A DNA stretch of 64,000 nucleotides from CAVTSA01 sp963790575 (GCA_963790575.1 CAWBPD010000002.1:124001-188000); one strand, 5' to 3'. Shown: positions 7,739 to 16,430, counted from the first letter of the stretch. Notes: generated from the sequence alone by a model not told the origin. Program-made: numbers and translations.

Positions 7739-7774
7739 GGCAAAATTTTATATGAGCGGTATCACATTTTTGCC
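7739..7774. repeat. AT-rich inverted repeat between two membrane-protein genes
   Basis: GGCAAAAT (7739-7746) pairs with TTTTTGCC (7767-7774) around an AT-rich loop that contains TATAAA on the minus strand. It can act as terminator of the 7817-8299 gene, as promoter or operator of the YggT gene, or as both. Its base composition differs sharply from the GC-rich surroundings. Confidence 0.5.
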
Positions 7775-7816
7775 CCAGCGTTCGGTTGCGCCCGGATGCG
7801 CGGGCTGGGTCGGGGT

Positions 7817-8299
7817 TCAGCCTCCCGATGAGCTGGCGGCCGTCGCGGCGATCAGGACGATGACAAGGATGATCAACAGACCGATCAGAGCAAAGATGAG
7901 GTTGATGTAACCGAGCACCAGCCCCGCGACCGCCATGCCGCCGCCGCGTTCTCCCGAATTCCGGATCTGCCCCCTCGCCATGTGGCCGAAGATGATCGCC
8001 AGCAGCGGGGCCAGCACCGGGATCATGACCCAGCCCAGGATGCCGAAGATCAGGCTTGCCACCGCCATGCCGTTGGTGGGGGCCGCCGGCACCAGGTTGA
8101 GTCCGAGCGGCGGTGGGTAGGCGGCCCCTGGGGCCTGCGTGACGGACTGGAAGGAGGGTGACTCGTAGCCAGGAGCGGGGCCCGGATCCCATACCCGTCC
8201 CGACGGGGGAGAGTACCGCCCGCCGTACGACTCCTCCGGCTGTCCCGCCGACCAGTTGGCGTCGCCAGGCGGAGACTCGCCGGACGCTGAGGGGGGCAT
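7817..8299 (-). CDS. DUF4190-type two-helix membrane protein with disordered N-terminus
   Basis: The 160-residue protein begins with about 75 residues rich in Ser, Pro, Gly and Tyr and ends with two closely spaced hydrophobic helices (GMAVASLIFGILGWVMIPVL and GMAVAGLVLGYINLIFALIG). Between them lies the cytosolic loop FGHMARGQIRNSGERGGG. The motif pair NGMAVASLIFGI/FGHMARGQIR is typical of DUF4190 proteins, which are common in Actinobacteria and have no known activity. The start at 8299 is an ATG; no strong Shine-Dalgarno sequence is visible. It is transcribed in the same direction as the YggT gene, from which the AT-rich inverted repeat separates it. Confidence 0.72.
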   Translation of the reverse strand: MPPSASGESPPGDANWSAGQPEESYGGRYSPPSGRVWDPGPAPGYESPSFQSVTQAPGAAYPPPLGLNLVPAAPTNGMAVASLIFGILGWVMIPVLAPLLAIIFGHMARGQIRNSGERGGGMAVAGLVLGYINLIFALIGLLIILVIVLIAATAASSSGG

Positions 8300-8351
8300 G
8301 TGACCCACGATCGGTCCAGATATACCACAGCCCATCCCGGCGCGACCGGAC

Positions 8352-9446
8352 CTACGCGGGCAGCGGGACCAGCTCGCGAGCGGCCCGGGTGAGAAGACCG
8401 TAACCCCCCTCGGTGACCACCACGTCGTCCTCGATCCGGACCCCTCCCCAACCCGGGATATAGATGCCGGGCTCGACCGTGAACACCATCCCCGGTTCGA
8501 CCACGAGCGTGGAGCCGGGATCCAGGGACGGCGCCTCGTGCTCCTCCAGTCCGAGCCCGTGGCCGACGCGGTGAAAGAAATGCTCCCCGTGCCCGGCCTC
8601 ACGGATCACGCGCCGCGCCGCCTCGTCGACGGCGCCGGTGGTGATCCCGGGGCGGATCGCCTTGAGTGCCTGGTCGTGGGCCCGCAGCACGAGATCGAAG
8701 ATGCGCTGCTGCTCGGGGCTGGGGACCCCACAGCAGACGGTGCGAGTGGTGTCGGCGCAGTACCCACCGACCGCGGCGCCGAAGTCCAGCAGCAGCAGGT
8801 CTCCGCGCCGCAGACGGGTCGACGTGGGACGGTGGTGAGGGTCGGCCGAGGCCGGTCCCGCCTGGACCAGGGAGGAGAAGCTGAGCTCCGCGCCCGCGTC
8901 CTGGATGGCGTCGTCGATCAGACGTCCGATCTCGATCTCGGTTAGGCCGGCCCGTGCGTGCGCGAGCACGGAGCCGGTGACCTGATCCGTGATGCGGGCC
9001 GCCTCCTCCAGGAGGGCTACCTCGTGGGGGGTCTTGCGCAGCCGGAGGTCGCCCAACAGGGGAGCGGCGTCGACCAGCGCCTTTGCTCGCACCCGCTCCT
9101 CCAGTCGCCGGAGTCCGGCCAGCGTCAGGTGACCGGTCTCCACCGCCAGGCGGGCGGGGCGTGTCCCCAACACCTCGGCGACCAGCGCGTAGGGGTCCTC
9201 GCCATCCCTCCAGACCAGGACCTCGACGTCGCGGGCGGCCGCCTTGGCCGGCTCCTCCTCGATGCCGGGCACGATCAGCACCGCCACCTCGCCGGCCGAG
9301 ACGGCGAGGGCCATCAGTCGTTCCATGGTCTCGGCGCGGAACCCCGTCAGGTGGGCGATGGTGGTGGACGAGGTGAGGAAGGCGGCGTCCACGCGCTCGC
9401 GCGCCATCCAGGCGTTGAATCCGCCCAGGGGCGTCGGCTTGGGCAC
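8352..9446 (-). CDS. pepQ: Xaa-Pro dipeptidase/aminopeptidase (M24 metallopeptidase)
   Basis: This 364-residue pita-bread enzyme removes residues before proline from small peptides in the cytoplasm. A creatinase-like N-terminal domain (to about residue 135) precedes the catalytic domain. The five metal ligands are all present: Asp in LLLLDFGAAVGG, Asp in YCADTTRTV, His in HRVGHGLGLEEHEAP, Glu in VFTVEPGIYIP and Glu in VRIEDDVVV. The GTG start (9446) overlaps the greA stop codon by one base (TAGTG), so the two genes are probably cotranslated. Whether it is a dipeptidase or an aminopeptidase cannot be fixed from sequence. Confidence 0.92.
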   Translation of the reverse strand: MPKPTPLGGFNAWMARERVDAAFLTSSTTIAHLTGFRAETMERLMALAVSAGEVAVLIVPGIEEEPAKAAARDVEVLVWRDGEDPYALVAEVLGTRPARLAVETGHLTLAGLRRLEERVRAKALVDAAPLLGDLRLRKTPHEVALLEEAARITDQVTGSVLAHARAGLTEIEIGRLIDDAIQDAGAELSFSSLVQAGPASADPHHRPTSTRLRRGDLLLLDFGAAVGGYCADTTRTVCCGVPSPEQQRIFDLVLRAHDQALKAIRPGITTGAVDEAARRVIREAGHGEHFFHRVGHGLGLEEHEAPSLDPGSTLVVEPGMVFTVEPGIYIPGWGGVRIEDDVVVTEGGYGLLTRAARELVPLPA

Positions 9447-9928
9447 TACCCGATGTGGACGATGCGGAGGGTGTAGGGAGCGCCGGTGGGCGGCTCGATC
9501 TCGACCTCCTCGCCCTCCCGATGGCCCAGAAGCGCCTTCCCCATCGCGGACTCAAAGCTGATCTTCCCCGACACCGGGTCCGCCTCCGTGGGCGGGACGA
9601 TGACGTAGGTCTCCTCCGGCCCTGAGTCCTCTTGCACGGTCACGGTGCCCAGGATCTCGACCAGGCCGGTGTCACCCTGGCTCTCGACCAGGACGTAGTT
9701 GCGCACGATCGACTCGAGCTCCCGGATCCGGGCTTCCAGGAAGGACTGCTCGTTGCGGGCGGCGTGGTACTCGAAGTTCTCCGACAGATCGCCGTGCTCC
9801 CGGGCCGCCTTGATCTTCTGGACCACGTCGGGGCGGCGGACCTCGATCAGCTCCGCCAGCTCCTTGCGCACGTCCGCCAGCCCGGACTCGGTGATCGGAA
9901 CCTGGTTGCGCGCTTCGTCCATGTGCAT
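9446..9928 (-). CDS. greA: Transcription elongation factor GreA
   Basis: GreA binds the RNA polymerase secondary channel and stimulates cleavage of backtracked RNA. The 160-residue protein has the N-terminal coiled-coil hairpin with the acidic tip in AAREHGDLSENFEYHAARNEQ-like order (Asp and Glu of GDLSEN) and the C-terminal FKBP-like domain ending in SAMGKALLGHREGEEVEI. The ATG at 9928 has GGGAGG seven bases upstream and follows the stop codon of the 9929-10813 gene directly, so it is translationally coupled to it. PepQ follows with a one-base overlap. Confidence 0.95.
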   Translation of the reverse strand: MHMDEARNQVPITESGLADVRKELAELIEVRRPDVVQKIKAAREHGDLSENFEYHAARNEQSFLEARIRELESIVRNYVLVESQGDTGLVEILGTVTVQEDSGPEETYVIVPPTEADPVSGKISFESAMGKALLGHREGEEVEIEPPTGAPYTLRIVHIG

Positions 9929-10813
9929 TCACATACCTCCCGGGACCAGAGCCTGTACCTCCGCGTACAGCCGGCGCTGCACCAGCACAGACAGGCCGTA
10001 GATCCCGGCGGCCAGCGCGGCGCCGACCAGCAGGGTCAGGATTGCGTGCAAGAGCCAGTTCCCGATCGGCAGGAGCGCGATCACCAGCGTCCCTACGATG
10101 GCGCCCAGCGAGATGCCGCCGGGCGTGGCGATCGGAAGCAGCCGGAGCCGGCCCAGCACCGGCGGAACGGGCTGTTCGGGGCGGGGCGCAAGCCGCTGGC
10201 CCACGATCCCGACGCTCTTGACGTGATGCAGGTTGGGGGTCATGGTGACCAGGACCGGCACCTGGTTGCCGGGGACGCGCGCCAGCTTCTCGGTCGGGAC
10301 CAGGAACTGCTGAGTCCCGGCGTTGCGGGTCTTGACCATCAGCATCCCGAGCCCGAACGAGGTGCTGACCGGGCTGGCTCCCATCAACTGACCCTGGACC
10401 ACGGTCGGTTCGGCCTTCAGGTCCTTGCGGGCGAGCCGCCAGCCGGGCAGGAGGAAGCTGGCCGCGAACCCGATCGGGAGCGTCCAGGCGACCGCGGCGA
10501 TGACGCGCGTCGGCCAGTCCAGGTGGTGGAAGGTCAGCGGGAGCACCAGGAGAATCACGACGATGACGGCGACGCAGACGAGGGCGCCGCCCAGCCCCAG
10601 GTACGCGACCCGCAGGACGCGTTCGGGGGCGTAGCCCTGGAGCAGACCTCCGGACTCCACGAACCGCTGGCGCTGGCGGCGCTGCTGCTTGGGTGTCTGC
10701 TTCTGCGCCTGCGGGGCCGGTTGCGCGGGAGGTGCCGGCCGCACCTGGCGGACCTGTCGGACGGTTCCACCTTGCCTTGTCGGGCCCCCGGCCTGGGCAC
10801 CTCGTTTTGCCAT
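9929..10813 (-). CDS. Four-helix membrane protein of unknown function
   Basis: The 294-residue protein is not recognised. Residues 1-50 are basic and rich in Gln and Pro with repeats such as RQVRQVRP and PAQPAPQAQ. Two hydrophobic helices follow (about residues 70-92 and 102-124), then a soluble domain of about 105 residues (LKAEPTVVQGQLMGASPVS to RLRLLPIATPGG) and two further helices near the C-terminus. The topology leaves the central domain on one side of the membrane, probably the cytoplasm. It is the first gene of a unit with greA and pepQ (adjacent stop/start codons). Reading from ATG 10813 keeps the whole basic tail. Confidence 0.75.
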   Translation of the reverse strand: MAKRGAQAGGPTRQGGTVRQVRQVRPAPPAQPAPQAQKQTPKQQRRQRQRFVESGGLLQGYAPERVLRVAYLGLGGALVCVAVIVVILLVLPLTFHHLDWPTRVIAAVAWTLPIGFAASFLLPGWRLARKDLKAEPTVVQGQLMGASPVSTSFGLGMLMVKTRNAGTQQFLVPTEKLARVPGNQVPVLVTMTPNLHHVKSVGIVGQRLAPRPEQPVPPVLGRLRLLPIATPGGISLGAIVGTLVIALLPIGNWLLHAILTLLVGAALAAGIYGLSVLVQRRLYAEVQALVPGGM

Positions 10814-10838
10814 CTTTTTTGAGTCTAGGAGGGGATCG

Positions 10839-12041
10839 TCACTTGGGTCGGAACGGCGCGTAGGCCGACGTGCCCGTGATCTCGCGACCGATGATCAGCG
10901 ACTGGATGGCGTCGGTCCCCTCGTAGGTGATGACGGCTTCCATGTCGGCCATGTGGCGGCCCACCGTGTATTCGAGCAGGATCCCGTTGCCGCCCAGCAG
11001 GTCGCGGGCGTCGGCGACGATCTCGCGCGCTTTGCGGGCGTTGTTCATCTTGCCGATGGAGGCCTGGGCGTCGGTCAGCTTTCCCTCCGCCAGCAGCTGC
11101 GAGAGCCGGTAGCAGATCGCCTGCATCCCGGTGATCTCGGTCAGCATCCAGGCCAGCCGGCTCTGGACGAGCTGGTGGTACTCGAGCGGGAACCCGAACT
11201 GGACGCGCTGCTTGGCGTACGCCACGGCGACCTCGTAGGCGGCGATGGCGTGGCCGATCGCCTCCCACGCGACGGCGAAGCGGGTGGCCACCAGCACCTT
11301 GGCGGTGTCGCGGAAGCTGCGGGCGCCCTGGAGGCGGTTCGCCTCCGGCACCCGCACATCGCGAAGGGTGATCGCGGCCTGCCAGACGCCCCGCTTGGCG
11401 ATCTTGCCGGTGATCACCTCGGTCTCGTAGCCGGAGCTGCCCTTCTCGACCACGAAGCCTTTGACCTGGCCGTCCTCCTCGTCGCGGGCCCAGACCACCA
11501 CCAGGTCGGCGAAGGAGGCATTACCGATCCAGCGCTTCTCGCCGTTCAGGACCCAGTGGCCGCCGTCGCGGCGGGCGGTGGTGTCCAGAAGCACCGCGTC
11601 CGATCCGTGCCGCGGCTCGGTCAGCGCAAAGGCACCGATCTTCTCCATGCGTGCCATCGTCGGCAGCCAGCGCTGCTTCTGCTCCTCCGAACCGAGGATG
11701 TCGATCGAGCCCATGGCCAGGCCCGAGTGGACGCCGAACGCGGTGGTCAGGCTGCCGTCACCGCGCGACATCTCCATCGCCACCATGCCCGCGCCCAGCG
11801 GCGTCATGCCGGAGCAGCCGTAGCCCTGGATGCTGCCGCCCGCGATATGCAGGTCGGCGAGCCGGTAGAAGAGGTCGTGGGGGAACTGGGCCGTGTTCCA
11901 GGCCTCGTTGACGATCGGCTGCGCCTCCTTCATGAAGGCCCGCACCCGATCCCGCGTGTCGCGCTCGCGCGGATCCAGATATTCCTCGAACCCAAAGAAG
12001 TCGGTCCCCTGGGGGTCGTTCAAGGATTTGGGATCAATCAC
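10839..12041 (-). CDS. Acyl-CoA dehydrogenase, glutaryl-CoA dehydrogenase-like
   Basis: The 400-residue flavoprotein oxidises an acyl-CoA to its enoyl-CoA and passes electrons to ETF. The family signatures are FALTEPRHGSDA with the FAD-binding segment, GEKRWIGNASFADLVVVWAR, and the C-terminal TYEGTDAIQSLIIGREITG, in which the glutamate is the catalytic base at the position used by glutaryl-CoA dehydrogenases. The GCSGMTPLG and AMGSIDILGSEEQKQRW segments also match that subgroup. Substrate assignment remains tentative. A repeat-rich 358-base gap separates its start from the GDPD gene upstream, so it is likely transcribed alone. Confidence 0.9.
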   Translation of the reverse strand: MIDPKSLNDPQGTDFFGFEEYLDPRERDTRDRVRAFMKEAQPIVNEAWNTAQFPHDLFYRLADLHIAGGSIQGYGCSGMTPLGAGMVAMEMSRGDGSLTTAFGVHSGLAMGSIDILGSEEQKQRWLPTMARMEKIGAFALTEPRHGSDAVLLDTTARRDGGHWVLNGEKRWIGNASFADLVVVWARDEEDGQVKGFVVEKGSSGYETEVITGKIAKRGVWQAAITLRDVRVPEANRLQGARSFRDTAKVLVATRFAVAWEAIGHAIAAYEVAVAYAKQRVQFGFPLEYHQLVQSRLAWMLTEITGMQAICYRLSQLLAEGKLTDAQASIGKMNNARKAREIVADARDLLGGNGILLEYTVGRHMADMEAVITYEGTDAIQSLIIGREITGTSAYAPFRPK

Positions 12042-12399
12042 AAAGGTCCACTGTATAGCCGGACCTCGCCACGACTTCGGGCTGGCTCCCGAGCGCTGCG
12101 CGCACGGAGGTGTAGGTACCGGGGGGTGGCGGTTGTGCGGCTTCGATTTGACTTACTTGGGCGGGCTTGCGCCCCCCAAACCCCCCCGCCGGCACTCGCC
12201 GGCGTTTCCCTGCCGGGTCCGCAGTGGGGGGTGCTGTCGGGAGCCTGGGTGGTGGCTCGCTTCGGGCTGGCGCCCGAGCTGCGCCCGCTTGTGCGTGACC
12301 ACCGGGTTCCTACGCGCGTCTCAACCGGGGGCCGCCGGCGGCGACGGGTGCTGCGCGAGCGCGGTGGGGAAGGGTGCTGTGCGAGTGCGGAGCCACGCG
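12042..12399. repeat. Repeat-rich 358-base intergenic region
   Basis: No gene is supported here. A hairpin-forming 20-mer (CTTCGGGCTGG-CCCGAGC type) occurs at 12075-12094 and 12260-12279 with one mismatch. A 19-mer starting GGGTGCTG occurs at 12346-12364 and 12372-12390 with two mismatches. Between them lie TTGGG/CCCAA and CGCCGGC/GCCGGCG hairpins. The region looks like decayed repeat insertions. Confidence 0.6.
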
Positions 12400-13158
12400 T
12401 TACCCACCCGGGCGCAGCAGGGGGAGGATTTCGCGCGGGCGGTTGGTGAAGACGGAGTCGGGCTTGCACTGCACACACCACATGGCGCCGGCCAGGTCGT
12501 CGACCGTCCACACGCCGACCACCTTGCCGGCGCGGTGGACTTCCTCCACCAGGGCGGTGTCGAGCGCGGCCCACTGCGGGGCCCAGATGTCGGCCAGCGC
12601 GGCGTCCAGCACGTCGGTGGCCCGGATCGGTCGCGCGGCACCGATGGCGCCCACCTGCAGATTTGGCTCCAGCTCCTTGAGCCGACGGATCGACGGATGG
12701 GAGAAGGAGATCACACAGGTCTGATCGACCATGTCCAGGCGCCGCAGCTCGTGGAGCAGCTTCTCCTCCAGGCCGTCATAGGGGAGTGGCAGTTGCTTGG
12801 TCTCGATGCAGAGACCGACCCTGCCACGGGCGACCTCGCACACCTCCTCCAGCGTGGGCAGACGCTGACCGCCGCCCGCGTCGAGCGCCCGCAGCTCCTG
12901 AAAGGTATGGGTTGCGACCAGCCCGTGACCGTCGGTGGTGCGGTCGAGGGTGTGGTCGTGAATCACGATCAGCTCGCCGTCGAGGGTGAGGTGGAGGTCG
13001 CATTCGATCATGTCGCACCCGAGCTCGATGGCCGACTCGTAGGCCGGCAGCGTGTTCTCCGGTAGTTCGCCGGAGTTGCCACGGTGACCTCCGACCAGAG
13101 GCGTGCCTCCGGCCCGGGCGGCGGCGTAGCGCTCGGCAACGGTCACGTGCGTGGTCAT
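12400..13158 (-). CDS. Glycerophosphodiester phosphodiesterase
   Basis: GDPD enzymes hydrolyse deacylated phospholipids to glycerol 3-phosphate and an alcohol. The TIM-barrel hallmark residues are present: GGHRGNSGELPENTLPAY with the catalytic histidine and the metal-binding glutamate of PENT, MIECDLHLTLDGELIVIHD with the Glu/Asp metal ligands and second histidine, then LCIETK and VGVWTVDD near the C-terminus. The 252 residues lack a signal peptide, indicating a cytoplasmic form. The ATG at 13158 is divergent from the AAA+ gene at 13275, with about 116 bases for both promoters. Confidence 0.92.
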   Translation of the reverse strand: MTTHVTVAERYAAARAGGTPLVGGHRGNSGELPENTLPAYESAIELGCDMIECDLHLTLDGELIVIHDHTLDRTTDGHGLVATHTFQELRALDAGGGQRLPTLEEVCEVARGRVGLCIETKQLPLPYDGLEEKLLHELRRLDMVDQTCVISFSHPSIRRLKELEPNLQVGAIGAARPIRATDVLDAALADIWAPQWAALDTALVEEVHRAGKVVGVWTVDDLAGAMWCVQCKPDSVFTNRPREILPLLRPGG

Positions 13159-13274
13159 CGTGGCGCGAGTCTAGGAGCGCGCTCCCAGCTATGACCACCC
13201 CGGGATCGGCTCCGGAGGGGGCCCTTTACAGCACCCCTCGTAGATGGGCCCTGCCGTTTCGTAGAGTGACAGTC

Positions 13275-14678
13275 ATGGCGGCGACCAAGCCGGCGACGTT
13301 GGGGGAACTGCGGTCGACTGGTTACCGACCGGAGTCGGTCAAGCAGGAGCTGCGACGCAACGTGATCGGGCGACTGCGCAGCGGACGGCCCGTGCTGCCG
13401 GGTCTGGTCGGTTACGACGACACCGTGGTGCCGCAGGTGGTCAACGCGATCCTGGCCGATCAGGACCTGATCCTGCTCGGTGAACGCGGTCAGGCCAAGA
13501 GCCGTCTGATGCGCTCGCTCCCGGACCTGCTCGACGAGGAGGTGCCGGTGGTGGCCGCCTCGGAGCTCAACGACAGCCCCTTCGCCCCCATCTCGAAGCA
13601 AGCCCGAGACCTGGTCGCCGAGCGCGGGGACGCCACTCCCATCGACTGGCTGCCCCGCGACCGCCGCTACGGCGAGAAGCTGGCGACGCCGGATATCTCG
13701 ATCGCCGACCTGATCGGCGAGGTGGACCCGATCAAGGTCGCGGAGGGCCGCTACCTCTCCGATGAGCTGACGCTCAACTACGGCCTGATCCCGCGCTGCA
13801 ACCGAGGCATCTTCGCGATCAACGAGCTTCCCGACCTCGCCGAGCGCATCCAGGTCGGTCTCCTCAACATCATGGAGGAGAAGGACGTCCAGATCCGCGG
13901 GCACCTGATCCGGCTTCCGGTCGATGTGATGGTGGTGGCGAGCGCCAACCCCGAGGATTACACCTCACGCGGCCGCATCATCACCCCGCTCAAGGATCGC
14001 TTCGGCGCGCAGGTGCGCACGCACTACCCGCTCCGCCTCTCGGAGGAGATCGCGATCATGGAGCAGGAGGCGGCGCCCGTACCGGACAACGTCGAGGTGC
14101 TGATCCCGGCCTTCATGAAGGAGATCCTGGCCGAGCTCACGCATCTGGCGCGGCGCAGTCCGCACATCTCCCAGACGTCCGGGGTGTCGGTGCGGATGTC
14201 GATCGCCAACTTCGAGACGCTGACCGCGAACGCGGTCCGGCGCGCGGCGCGTCTGGGCGAGGCGCTGGCGGTGCCGCGCATCTCCGATCTCGACTTCCTG
14301 GTCGCCTCCACCGCCGGCCGGGTCGAGATCGAGGCGCTCGACGAGGGCAAGGAGGAGCAGGTCCTGGACCGGCTGCGGCGGGGCGCCGTGACCGCGACCT
14401 TCGGGAGACACTTCTCGACCGGCCAGTTCGACGCCTTGATCTCCCTCTTCGATGACGGGGCGGTGGTGGAGACCGGTGAGGCGCTGCCGTCGGGGGCCTA
14501 CGAGCGGGCGCTCGGGAACCGTGAGGAGGTGGGGGCCGCCGTCCGCCGGCTGGGCCTGCCCGACCGTCCCGAGGTGCGCGCCTCGGTGGTCGAGTTCCTG
14601 GTCGAAGGCCTGCACCTGGCGAAGCGGCTCAACAAGGACGAGATCGAGGGAGGGCGAGCCACCTACCGACGCTCCTGA
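13275..14678 (+). CDS. MoxR/ChlI-type AAA+ ATPase
   Basis: The 467-residue protein belongs to the AAA+ group with the magnesium-chelatase-like helix-2 insert. The Walker A box is GERGQAKS (residues 69-76), Walker B is GIFAINELPDL, the sensor 1 region is VMVVASANPEDY, and the arginine-containing RIITPLKDRFGAQVRTHYPL segment is typical of the family. Related ATPases work with a von Willebrand factor A protein in metal insertion or protein remodelling, but no such partner lies next to it here. The start was set at ATG 13275 because TAGAGT (13262-13267) stands 7 bases upstream as a -10 box, suggesting a leaderless mRNA. Upstream in-frame codons lack family sequence. Confidence 0.85.
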   Translation: MAATKPATLGELRSTGYRPESVKQELRRNVIGRLRSGRPVLPGLVGYDDTVVPQVVNAILADQDLILLGERGQAKSRLMRSLPDLLDEEVPVVAASELNDSPFAPISKQARDLVAERGDATPIDWLPRDRRYGEKLATPDISIADLIGEVDPIKVAEGRYLSDELTLNYGLIPRCNRGIFAINELPDLAERIQVGLLNIMEEKDVQIRGHLIRLPVDVMVVASANPEDYTSRGRIITPLKDRFGAQVRTHYPLRLSEEIAIMEQEAAPVPDNVEVLIPAFMKEILAELTHLARRSPHISQTSGVSVRMSIANFETLTANAVRRAARLGEALAVPRISDLDFLVASTAGRVEIEALDEGKEEQVLDRLRRGAVTATFGRHFSTGQFDALISLFDDGAVVETGEALPSGAYERALGNREEVGAAVRRLGLPDRPEVRASVVEFLVEGLHLAKRLNKDEIEGGRATYRRS

Positions 14679-14679
14679 T

Positions 14680-14706
14680 CCCCCGGCTCGGGCGCCTACC
14701 CGGGGG
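14680..14706. terminator. Bidirectional GC hairpin between convergent genes
   Basis: CCCCCGG (14680-14686) pairs with CCGGGGG (14700-14706). It lies between the stop codons of the AAA+ gene and the zinc-ribbon gene. No T-run follows on either side, so efficiency is uncertain. Confidence 0.5.
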
Positions 14707-14714
14707 CGTGGGCC

Positions 14715-14909
14715 CTAGCGCGAGTAGATGTAGGCGAACCCGAGGACCAGGATGGCGACCAGGATCACCGCCAGCACCTCGATGCGGATCGCGAAGCGGA
14801 TCAGACGTCGCGCCCGCCGCGTGCGCTCGCCGCACTCCTCGCAGTAGGCGGCGTTGGGCCGCAACCTGGCATGGCAGCGGTCGCACTCGATCTGTGTGGC
14901 CTGGGCCAT
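14715..14909 (-). CDS. Small zinc-ribbon membrane protein
   Basis: The 64-residue product has two CxxC knuckles (ECDRCHAR and YCEECGER, Cys9/12 and Cys23/26) that form a zinc ribbon, a basic linker RRARRLIRFA, and one C-terminal membrane helix (about residues 43-61, LAVILVAILVLGFAYIY). Single-helix zinc-ribbon proteins of this sort are common in Actinobacteria and Chloroflexota and have no assigned role. The ATG at 14909 starts directly before the first knuckle. It is divergent from the DinB-like gene and converges on the AAA+ gene. Confidence 0.75.
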   Translation of the reverse strand: MAQATQIECDRCHARLRPNAAYCEECGERTRRARRLIRFAIRIEVLAVILVAILVLGFAYIYSR

Positions 14910-14981
14910 GGCTTCAGTATGCGACGCGGGCGCTGCGCCCGGACGCGGTCCCGAGAGCAGTCGCCTCCGTATCCTGCGAAC

Positions 14982-15464
14982 GTGAGCGAGGCGCCCGCCG
15001 ACCGTAATGACCTCTGCGCGGTGCTGGCGACGGTGCCCGAGCGGACCTCGGACATCGCGACCGAGCTCGATGGTCCTGGCCTCGCCTACCGACATGGTCC
15101 GAGCTTTCCCACCGTGGGTGAGGTCGTGAGCCATCTCTGCCAGTCCGGCTCGGCGATCGACGCGGTGCTGAGGCCGGTGGCGATCGAGGGCACGCGCGAG
15201 CTGCGCCTGCGGGAGGCGCTGGAGGCGGATCGCGACCCGGATCTCCTGCCGTCGCTTGAGACCCAGCTCGACGACTTCGCTCGCGTCCGCCGCCGGACGG
15301 TGGACGTGCTGCACGCGATGCCGACGGAGTTCTGGGACCGGGAGGTGTTCGACCCCGCCATCGGCCGGCTCACGGTGCGGGAGGCGGTGAGCTCGGTGGT
15401 GCGCCACGAGCTGGGCCACCTCTCGCAGCTGCAGTCGCTGGTGACGCTGCTGCCCGTCGCGTAG
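14982..15464 (+). CDS. DinB/YfiT-like four-helix metalloprotein
   Basis: The 160-residue protein has the DinB-superfamily arrangement: an N-terminal helix (CAVLATVPERTSDIATEL), FPTVGEVVSHLCQSGSAID with the first histidine ligand, and VRHELGHLSQLQSLV with the closely spaced histidines of the C-terminal helix (HELGH). Members are thiol transferases or of unknown function and bind one metal. The GTG start at 14982 is preceded by TATCCT (14970-14975), a -10 box 6 bases upstream, again consistent with leaderless transcription. Its stop codon is followed after 33 bases by an inverted repeat pair. Confidence 0.75.
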   Translation: MSEAPADRNDLCAVLATVPERTSDIATELDGPGLAYRHGPSFPTVGEVVSHLCQSGSAIDAVLRPVAIEGTRELRLREALEADRDPDLLPSLETQLDDFARVRRRTVDVLHAMPTEFWDREVFDPAIGRLTVREAVSSVVRHELGHLSQLQSLVTLLPVA

Positions 15465-15497
15465 AGATTGCCCAGCCTGTCACCCGCTCCCCAGCCG

Positions 15498-15557
15498 CCG
15501 TTTCGCACGGAACGGAGGCTATTCGGCGCCTCATGCCACCCGCTTCGTGTGAAACGG
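15498..15557. repeat. Inverted pair of the CCGTTTCGCACGGAACGG motif, 42 bases apart
   Basis: The 18-base arm at 15498-15515 returns inverted at 15540-15557 with three mismatches; arm starts are 42 bases apart. The right arm overlaps the end of the 15531-16430 gene and encodes part of its last residues (FHTKRVA). An almost identical pair lies at 16498-16557. Confidence 0.85.
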
Positions 15558-16430
15558 ACGTTCCGCCAGGGCGCGGCGCACCTGCTCAACGACGTGGCTG
15601 GGCTCCGCTCTGAGGTCTGGCGCGGTGTAGCGCAGCACGGTCACGCCGATGTCAAGCAGGCGGTTCTGCCGGCGGTTGTCTTCGATCAACTGGTCTCGGT
15701 GCTGGCCCCCGTCATACTCAATCGCGAGCCGGGCCTCTGAGTAGTAAAGGTCGACACGCGCCACGAAACCTCCCCGGGCATCATTCAGCGAGACCTGGGC
15801 GTCCGGTCGAGGGAGCCCTGCCTGCACCAGGAGCATTCGCAGCCTCGACTCCATCGGCGATTCCGACTTCGGTTCAACATGCTCCAGGACCTTGCGGGCC
15901 CTGACCACGCCCGCGATTCCCTTGTGGTTGGCGACGTACTGCTGGAAGTATTCAAGTGTGACCACGCGACTGTGCAGGGCCATATCGACTGCCGCTACCG
16001 CATCGATCAGCGACAACCGCGCAGCCAGGTCGAAGCACGTGCGCGCGGGGCTGGTGAGAGGGAACCCGTCCCGCCAGACGACGTCGTCGGTCGCCAGCTG
16101 AATACATCGCACGGTCGCCGGAGCCCGATGCGCGACCCGGCTGAGATCGGGAACCACGATCTCCGGTCGCTTCGGTATGGGGGCCTCGATACCCAACCGC
16201 CGCGCCGCAGTGAGTCCCGAGAACGCAGCGCCCTCGGGAAGGGTGGACGCGATCGCGATCAGGAGATGCTCCTCCCGCGGCTCGCAGCCTCGCCAGCGGT
16301 ACCAGCCGTGGGCGATCCGCTGCCAGGCGGAGGCGCGCAGGTCTTCGCGGGTGAGCCCGGCGGACCGCGCCTCGGCAAGCGAGAAGACGCCGTACCGAAG
16401 CGCCTCCGGGACATAAGAACGTCGTGCCAT
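15531..16430 (-). CDS. AbiEi-type antitoxin domain fused to a DUF559 nuclease-like domain
   Basis: The N-terminal half (SYVPEALRYGVFSLAEARSAG and LRASAWQRIAHGWYRW) is the winged-helix and following region typical of type IV AbiEi antitoxin-like proteins. The C-terminal half is DUF559, a Vsr/restriction-like fold, with LAIEYDGGQHRDQLIEDNRRQNRLLDIGVTVLRYT containing the E-x-DGG-H and Asp/Gln metal-site pattern. This fusion is frequent in Actinobacteria, usually without an AbiEii toxin, and none is present here. Its role (defence or repair) is unknown. The start is ATG 16430; an ATG at 16454 would add eight residues. Repeat pairs flank it on both sides, and the one at its 3' end supplies its C-terminus. 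Confidence 0.78.
   Translation of the reverse strand: MARRSYVPEALRYGVFSLAEARSAGLTREDLRASAWQRIAHGWYRWRGCEPREEHLLIAIASTLPEGAAFSGLTAARRLGIEAPIPKRPEIVVPDLSRVAHRAPATVRCIQLATDDVVWRDGFPLTSPARTCFDLAARLSLIDAVAAVDMALHSRVVTLEYFQQYVANHKGIAGVVRARKVLEHVEPKSESPMESRLRMLLVQAGLPRPDAQVSLNDARGGFVARVDLYYSEARLAIEYDGGQHRDQLIEDNRRQNRLLDIGVTVLRYTAPDLRAEPSHVVEQVRRALAERPFHTKRVA

Noticed and set aside
15531..16430. A complete AbiE type IV toxin-antitoxin system
   Set aside because: No AbiEii nucleotidyltransferase toxin lies on either side; the neighbours are a DinB-like protein and tgt.
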